DNA of 46,114 nucleotides from Segeticoccus rhizosphaerae. GTDB lineage: Bacteria; Actinomycetota; Actinomycetes; Actinomycetales; Dermatophilaceae. The stretch is taken from positions 1 through 46,114 of the forward strand of contig NZ_VOHR01000003.1 of NCBI RefSeq assembly GCF_009192725.1, read 5' to 3'. The position numbers were made by a program, and so were the translations under genes. The notes beneath the pieces were generated by a model. It made no database searches and was not told the DNA's origin. It saw nothing but the letters and a program-made list of their open reading frames with translations. This document shows positions 42,731 through 46,114 of the stretch, piece by piece; the stretch's first letter is position 1, and the number at the start of each line of letters is the position of its first letter.

Positions 42731-43890
42731 CCCGCATGTTGGCCAGCCCGCTCTTCGTCGAAGTGCGTAGGGGGGCGCTGGATGGGTTGGCAAGGCTTCT
42801 GACCGAGCGTCACGTGTCCGCCAACGGCACCGTGATGGTTGCACTGGGCCCTGATCAGGGCCAGCAGATTTGGGGCGCTCTTGCTCCGTCCCTTCCACAC
42901 TCCGACGCCTTCGTCGTACGACGACCCAGCCTCGAGGTCGCGTGGGACCTCCAGGAGCAGTTGCTGCGACACGACTATGACGCTGTGGTCGGGATCGGCG
43001 GCGGTCGAACCATCGACGTTGCGAAGTACGCCGCGACGCGCGCGGGAGTGCCGATGGTGGCGGTCGCGACGAATCTTGCCCACGACGGCATCTGCTCTCC
43101 TGTGGCGTCGTTGGAGAGCGAGGTGGGTAAGGGCTCTTATGGGGTTGCCATGCCTCTCGCTGTGATCATCGACCTTGATCGCGTGCACCAGGCACCTCCC
43201 GTGATGGTGCGAGCGGGGATTGGCGACGCGGTCAGCAACCTGTCAGCCATCGACGACTGGAAACTGGCACACCGCCAACGGGGCGATCCCATAGATGGGC
43301 TGGCAGTGGCGTTCGCCAGTACTGCCGCCCACTCGATTCTCCATTCCGAAGGCGGGATTGGTGAGGACGACTTCCTCCAGACGCTCGCCGAGGCACTGAT
43401 CCTCTCGGGGATGGCCATGTCGGTAGCTGGGACGTCGCAGCCGTGCAGCGGAGCGTGCCATGAAATTGTTCACGCTGTGGACGCTCTCTACCCTGGCGTG
43501 TCCAACCACGGTGAGTTGGCCGGCTTGGGCGCACTCTTCGCCATCCACCTCCGGGGCGACTCCCTTCGCTTCCAGGAGGTGCTGCGCTGCCTGCGTCGGC
43601 ATCACCTCCCAGCCGCACCCGCTGAGATCGGCCTCGACGAGGAACAGTTTGTTGCGGCGTTGATGCACGCGCCGTCCACCCGACCCGATCGATACACCAT
43701 CCTGGAGCACCTGGACCTGAACCAGGGCGAGATGCGCACCCGTCTGGCGGAGTTCAATGCCCTTGTGGGGTGTGCCCGCTCCAGCACCCACCCTGCGCGT
43801 GTTGCCGCTGACATTTCGCCCGAACCATGGAGGCCGGCGCCACAGCGCCTCGGACTCGGGGCTGGTGCGGGTCTCGTAGCCGAAGTGTGA
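42718..43890 (+). CDS. sn-glycerol-1-phosphate dehydrogenase-like (AraM/EgsA family)
   Basis: A 390-residue member of the iron-containing alcohol dehydrogenase superfamily, closest in style to AraM/EgsA. VVGIGGGRTIDVAKYAA (NAD-binding), VAVATNLAHDGICSPVAS (the T-x2-S/D-G-x2-S-P family mark) and metal-site histidines in GACHEIVHAVD and GVSNHGEL are present. It would reduce dihydroxyacetone phosphate to sn-glycerol-1-phosphate, the enantiomer normal in archaea. The last ~40 residues (SSTHPARVAADI...) extend beyond the fold. It overlaps the cytidylyltransferase gene by 13 nt and ends the operon. A glycerol dehydrogenase or 3-dehydroquinate-synthase-like role is less likely. Confidence 0.82.
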   Translation: MPLLTRMLASPLFVEVRRGALDGLARLLTERHVSANGTVMVALGPDQGQQIWGALAPSLPHSDAFVVRRPSLEVAWDLQEQLLRHDYDAVVGIGGGRTIDVAKYAATRAGVPMVAVATNLAHDGICSPVASLESEVGKGSYGVAMPLAVIIDLDRVHQAPPVMVRAGIGDAVSNLSAIDDWKLAHRQRGDPIDGLAVAFASTAAHSILHSEGGIGEDDFLQTLAEALILSGMAMSVAGTSQPCSGACHEIVHAVDALYPGVSNHGELAGLGALFAIHLRGDSLRFQEVLRCLRRHHLPAAPAEIGLDEEQFVAALMHAPSTRPDRYTILEHLDLNQGEMRTRLAEFNALVGCARSSTHPARVAADISPEPWRPAPQRLGLGAGAGLVAEV

Positions 43891-44048
43891 CCTGGGCAAG
43901 TCTCTGCTGTGGAATGGTTCCGTGGGTGACCCACAACCTTGTCGTTCGACGCGAGCCCCACCTGCGGTCGAATCAACCACTGTTGGAGCCCTTCTTGGCC
44001 GGCCAGCCCAACGTCAATCCATCGCCCGCCAACGGGACAATCCGTTCC

Positions 44049-44077
44049 CTGACAGAAGTTCGCGGGTCCGCTAGGCT
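44049..44077 (+). promoter_or_regulatory. Predicted sigma-A-type promoter for the LamG protein
   Basis: CTGACA (44049-44054) and TAGGCT (44072-44077) are separated by exactly 17 bp, a good housekeeping-type promoter. Transcription would start near 44084, 45 nt before the ATG at 44129. The rest of the 43891-44128 gap shows no gene. Confidence 0.5.
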
Positions 44078-44128
44078 CCCTCAGGCGGAGGGCCGGCAGA
44101 CGACTCGGCCTTGCTTCAGGAGGCCGAG

Positions 44129-44899
44129 ATGACTAGGAAGTTCCTCTGTGCCCTGGGTCTGGCGGCGACGCTGCCTCTCTCGCTCGCACTCGTCGGCCCC
44201 GCCGTGGCAGCGCCCTCCATGGCAGCTGCTGACCAGGCGGCACCGTATGCCCTCCGTTTCACCTTTGACAACGGTGAGACGCTCAGTGCCGGCAGTCGGG
44301 TGATCGATTCGTCCGGGCTGGGGAACAACGGCACGGTGCGGGGAGTCAACGGCGGTCGGCTCAGGTCGGTCAAAGGCTACAGCGGGCGCTCTGCCCAGTT
44401 TCCCACTCCGTGCCGCGAGTCGACCTGTCCCAGGGCCGTGATTTCGGTCCCCAACGGGTCCGGGCTCAACCCTGGACTGGCCGACTTCTCTTTCGGGGTC
44501 GCGGTGCGGGTCACCCGGAGCCAGGTGGCGAAGGGGTACGACTCGAACCTCATCCAGAAAGGTTTGTGGTCCAGCCCCTCGCAGTGGAAGCTGCAGCTCG
44601 ACGGCGCGCGCGCTTGGCCGGTGTGCGTCTTCGCCGGGATGCGCGACGGTGCCTTTCGTCGGGTCTCGCTCATGTCTGGCTCCGGCATCGCGGACGGCGA
44701 GTGGCACAAGTTGAGCTGCGAACGGACGGCCACGACCGTCCGCCTCGTCGTGGACGCGAAGGTCACGGTCCGCGTCTCCTTCAGGGCGGTACGGCTCAGC
44801 GACAGCAGCGCGGTCACCATCGGCGGCCGGGCGCCGGTCAAGAGCGACAATGACCAGTTCTTCGGCACCATGGACCGCGTCTTCGTAAGCCGAGGGTGA
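44129..44899 (+). CDS. Secreted LamG/concanavalin A-like domain protein
   Basis: A 256-residue secreted protein. A signal peptide (TRKFLCALGLAATLPLSLALVG) is followed by one LamG-type beta-sandwich (about 45-255). It shows RVIDSSGLGNNGTVRG (the usual D-S-S-G-x-G-N-x-G start), DFSFGVAVRV, GEWHKLSCERT and SSAVTIGGRAP. Cysteine pairs (TPCRESTCP, PVCVF, LSCER) are probably disulfides. Such domains bind glycans. The ATG at 44129 has CAGGAGG 5 nt upstream. It is paralogous to the next gene but with its own promoter. It probably binds the surface polymer of the locus. Confidence 0.82.
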   Translation: MTRKFLCALGLAATLPLSLALVGPAVAAPSMAAADQAAPYALRFTFDNGETLSAGSRVIDSSGLGNNGTVRGVNGGRLRSVKGYSGRSAQFPTPCRESTCPRAVISVPNGSGLNPGLADFSFGVAVRVTRSQVAKGYDSNLIQKGLWSSPSQWKLQLDGARAWPVCVFAGMRDGAFRRVSLMSGSGIADGEWHKLSCERTATTVRLVVDAKVTVRVSFRAVRLSDSSAVTIGGRAPVKSDNDQFFGTMDRVFVSRG

Positions 44900-45058
44900 G
44901 TAGTTCGACAAGGTCGACGCTCGCGATCGGCCGCGCGGTGTCCGGGCCGGCGATACGGTCCGACGGTTTTCGCATTTCTGCCAAAGAGGCACCGTCGGGG
45001 CGCTGGGAGGCCTACCCTCTCTGGGAAGTGGCTTGTGCCGGCCGGAAGGAACAGGACG

Positions 45059-45784
45059 ATGAAGACACGCAAACTCCTCCCTCCGCTGTTGCTGGCTCCG
45101 CTGGTCGTCGCGGGCCTGACGCCGACCGTGGCACAAGCGGCCAGTGAGCCGTTGTCTTCCGTGGCCACGTGGGAGATGAACGAGGCGCCGGGTGCGTCGA
45201 CGATGCTCGACTCGAGCGGGCACGGTGTCACCGGCGAGATCGGCAGCGTGGTCAAGACCGGCGTCAGGGTCCACGGCGCGGTGGCCTACCGGTTCCCCTA
45301 CGGCGCTCCCAACAAGACGCCGGCGGACACTCCCCGGCTCGTGACGGTGAACAGCTCCGCCCTGAACCCTGGGGGGCGCGACTTCTCGGTCACGATTCGC
45401 TACCGCACGACGCACGACTTCGGCAACATCATGCAGAAGGGGCAACACGGCGCCAAGGGCGGCTACTGGAAGCTCGAAGCACCGCACGGCAAGCTCACCT
45501 GTCTGTTCCGGGGCCTGGTCAACGGCAAGCTCGTGGGCAAGACGGTCAACTCGGGCGTGGCACTCAATGATGGAAACTGGCACACCGTCACCTGCCTGCG
45601 CACCGCGACCAGGATCACCATGACCATCGACGGCACCAAGACCCGTCGCGCCTACGGCACGACCGGCACGATCAGCAACAGGGTGCCCATGACCATCGGT
45701 GGCAAGGTCAACTGCGACCAGGTCAAGATCACCTGCGACTTCTTCACAGGAGACATCGACCGGATCTCCGTCGACGCCGGCTGA
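45059..45784 (+). CDS. Secreted LamG-like protein, paralogue
   Basis: A 241-residue secreted protein. A signal peptide (KTRKLLPPLLLAPLVVAGL, cleavage near AQA-A) is followed by a LamG-like domain: TMLDSSGHGVTGEIG, GRDFSVTIRYRTT, GNWHTVTCLRT and VPMTIGGKVNCDQ. It matches the 44129 protein in fold order but is diverged, with different cysteines (LTCLF, VTCLR, VNCDQVKITC). ATG 45059 has AAGGAACAGGA upstream; TACCCT at 45013-45018 may be its -10, though no -35 is clear. The two genes look like an old duplication at the edge of the locus. Confidence 0.82.
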   Translation: MKTRKLLPPLLLAPLVVAGLTPTVAQAASEPLSSVATWEMNEAPGASTMLDSSGHGVTGEIGSVVKTGVRVHGAVAYRFPYGAPNKTPADTPRLVTVNSSALNPGGRDFSVTIRYRTTHDFGNIMQKGQHGAKGGYWKLEAPHGKLTCLFRGLVNGKLVGKTVNSGVALNDGNWHTVTCLRTATRITMTIDGTKTRRAYGTTGTISNRVPMTIGGKVNCDQVKITCDFFTGDIDRISVDAG

Positions 45785-45866
45785 ACGGAGCCGCCGTGCC
45801 GGAGTCGCCCACGCCGTAGACAGCTGGCCGGCCGGGCTCCCCCGCAGGCGTATCCTTGGGCGCGGA

Positions 45867-45891
45867 CCCCTGCCGATTCGTCGGACAGGGG
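45867..45891 (+). terminator. UUCG-loop hairpin upstream of mfd
   Basis: CCCCTG-CCGA-TTCG-TCGG-A-CAGGGG forms a strong stem with a UUCG tetraloop and a single bulge, followed by CTTTCG. It may terminate the LamG transcript. A -10-like TATCCT at 45851-45856 would place it in the mfd 5' leader instead. Confidence 0.6.
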
Positions 45892-45936
45892 CTTTCGTGC
45901 TGTCCATCGCCGTGAAGTCACAGGAGCGCCTTCCGC

Positions 45937-46114
45937 ATGAGTCTCACCCCGCTGCTCGACGTCCTCGCGCAGGACCCGGATGTCCGCTCGACCCTGGAGG
46001 CGGCCGAGGCCGGCCTGCCCCTGGTCGACGTCGCCGTCGCCCCGGGCGCGCGCGGACCTCTGGTGGCGGCGCTGGCCGGCGCGCAGGACCACGTCAAGGG
46101 CCATCCCGTGCTGG
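45937..46114 (+). CDS. mfd: Transcription-repair coupling factor Mfd (N-terminus, cut by window edge)
   Basis: Only the first 59 residues are present: MSLTPLLDVLAQDPDV..., then GLPLVDVAVAPGARGPLVAAL and GHPVL. This matches the start of actinobacterial Mfd (the UvrB-like domain 1, MSL-x-LL...). Mfd removes stalled RNA polymerase and recruits UvrA. CAGGAG precedes the ATG by about 10 nt. The usual pth-mfd neighbour relation supports the call despite the short fragment. Confidence 0.8.
   Translation, partial: MSLTPLLDVLAQDPDVRSTLEAAEAGLPLVDVAVAPGARGPLVAALAGAQDHVKGHPVL

Noticed and set aside
43960-43990. T-loop-like GGTCGAATC, possible tRNA
   Set aside because: No acceptor stem or anticodon arm can be folded around it.

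Overview
The window is high-GC DNA from an actinomycete (Actinomycetota). Housekeeping genes at both ends (cysQ-like, rplY, pth; then the start of mfd), dense 1-4 nt gene overlaps, GTG/TTG starts and Tat/lipoprotein signals all fit an Intrasporangiaceae/Nocardioidaceae-like genome, but the exact taxon cannot be fixed from sequence alone.

Between pth (ending 2055) and mfd (starting 45937) lies about 44 kb that is almost entirely a cell-surface polysaccharide locus. Layout: (1) 2180-5063, plus strand: initiating glycosyl-1-phosphate transferase and a Tat-exported GH26-like glycosidase. (2) 9552-5037, minus strand, overlapping genes: Wzz-type chain-length protein with a degenerate BY-kinase domain, an APH-fold kinase and a flippase. 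(3) 9729-10765, plus: split Alg14/Alg13-like glycosyltransferase. (4) 17854-10779, minus, all overlapping: sulfotransferase-GT2 fusion, two sulfotransferases, a polymerase (Wzy)-Wzz fusion and a polysaccharide deacetylase. (5) 18148-23461, plus: a giant secreted beta-propeller/malectin/PKD protein with an 852-bp internal duplication, plus a lipoprotein. (6) 27155-23502, minus, overlapping: TauE/SafE exporter, GH26-like lipoprotein and two more sulfotransferases. (7) 28762-27395, minus: a GT2; 29013-30296, plus: a CDP-glycerol glycerophosphotransferase-like protein. (8) 37210-30267, minus, overlapping: secreted PKD protein with an 894-bp tandem duplication, second flippase, nucleotidyltransferase/P-loop kinase fusion, second APH-like kinase. 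(9) 37415-43890, plus: polytopic membrane GT-C-like protein, two tiny membrane proteins, a 19-codon leader ORF, two GT2s, a LicC-like cytidylyltransferase and a glycerol-1-phosphate-dehydrogenase-like enzyme. (10) Two LamG-like secreted proteins, then mfd.

Read together, the genes describe an undecaprenyl-phosphate-linked (Wzx/Wzy) polymer that is probably sulfated: five PAPS-dependent sulfotransferase domains, a CysQ-type PAP phosphatase beside the locus and a sulfur-anion exporter in an operon with sulfotransferases. A second theme is polyol-phosphate decoration (G1P dehydrogenase, cytidylyltransferase, TagF-like transferase). Two flippases and two Wzz modules suggest two polymers or two assembly branches. 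The most unusual points are the Wzy-Wzz fusion, the sulfotransferase-GT2 fusion, two kinase-dead BY-kinase remnants, and recent perfect tandem duplications of the same kind of PKD-plus-module unit in two unrelated secreted proteins. No tRNA, rRNA, CRISPR array, transposase or integrase was seen.
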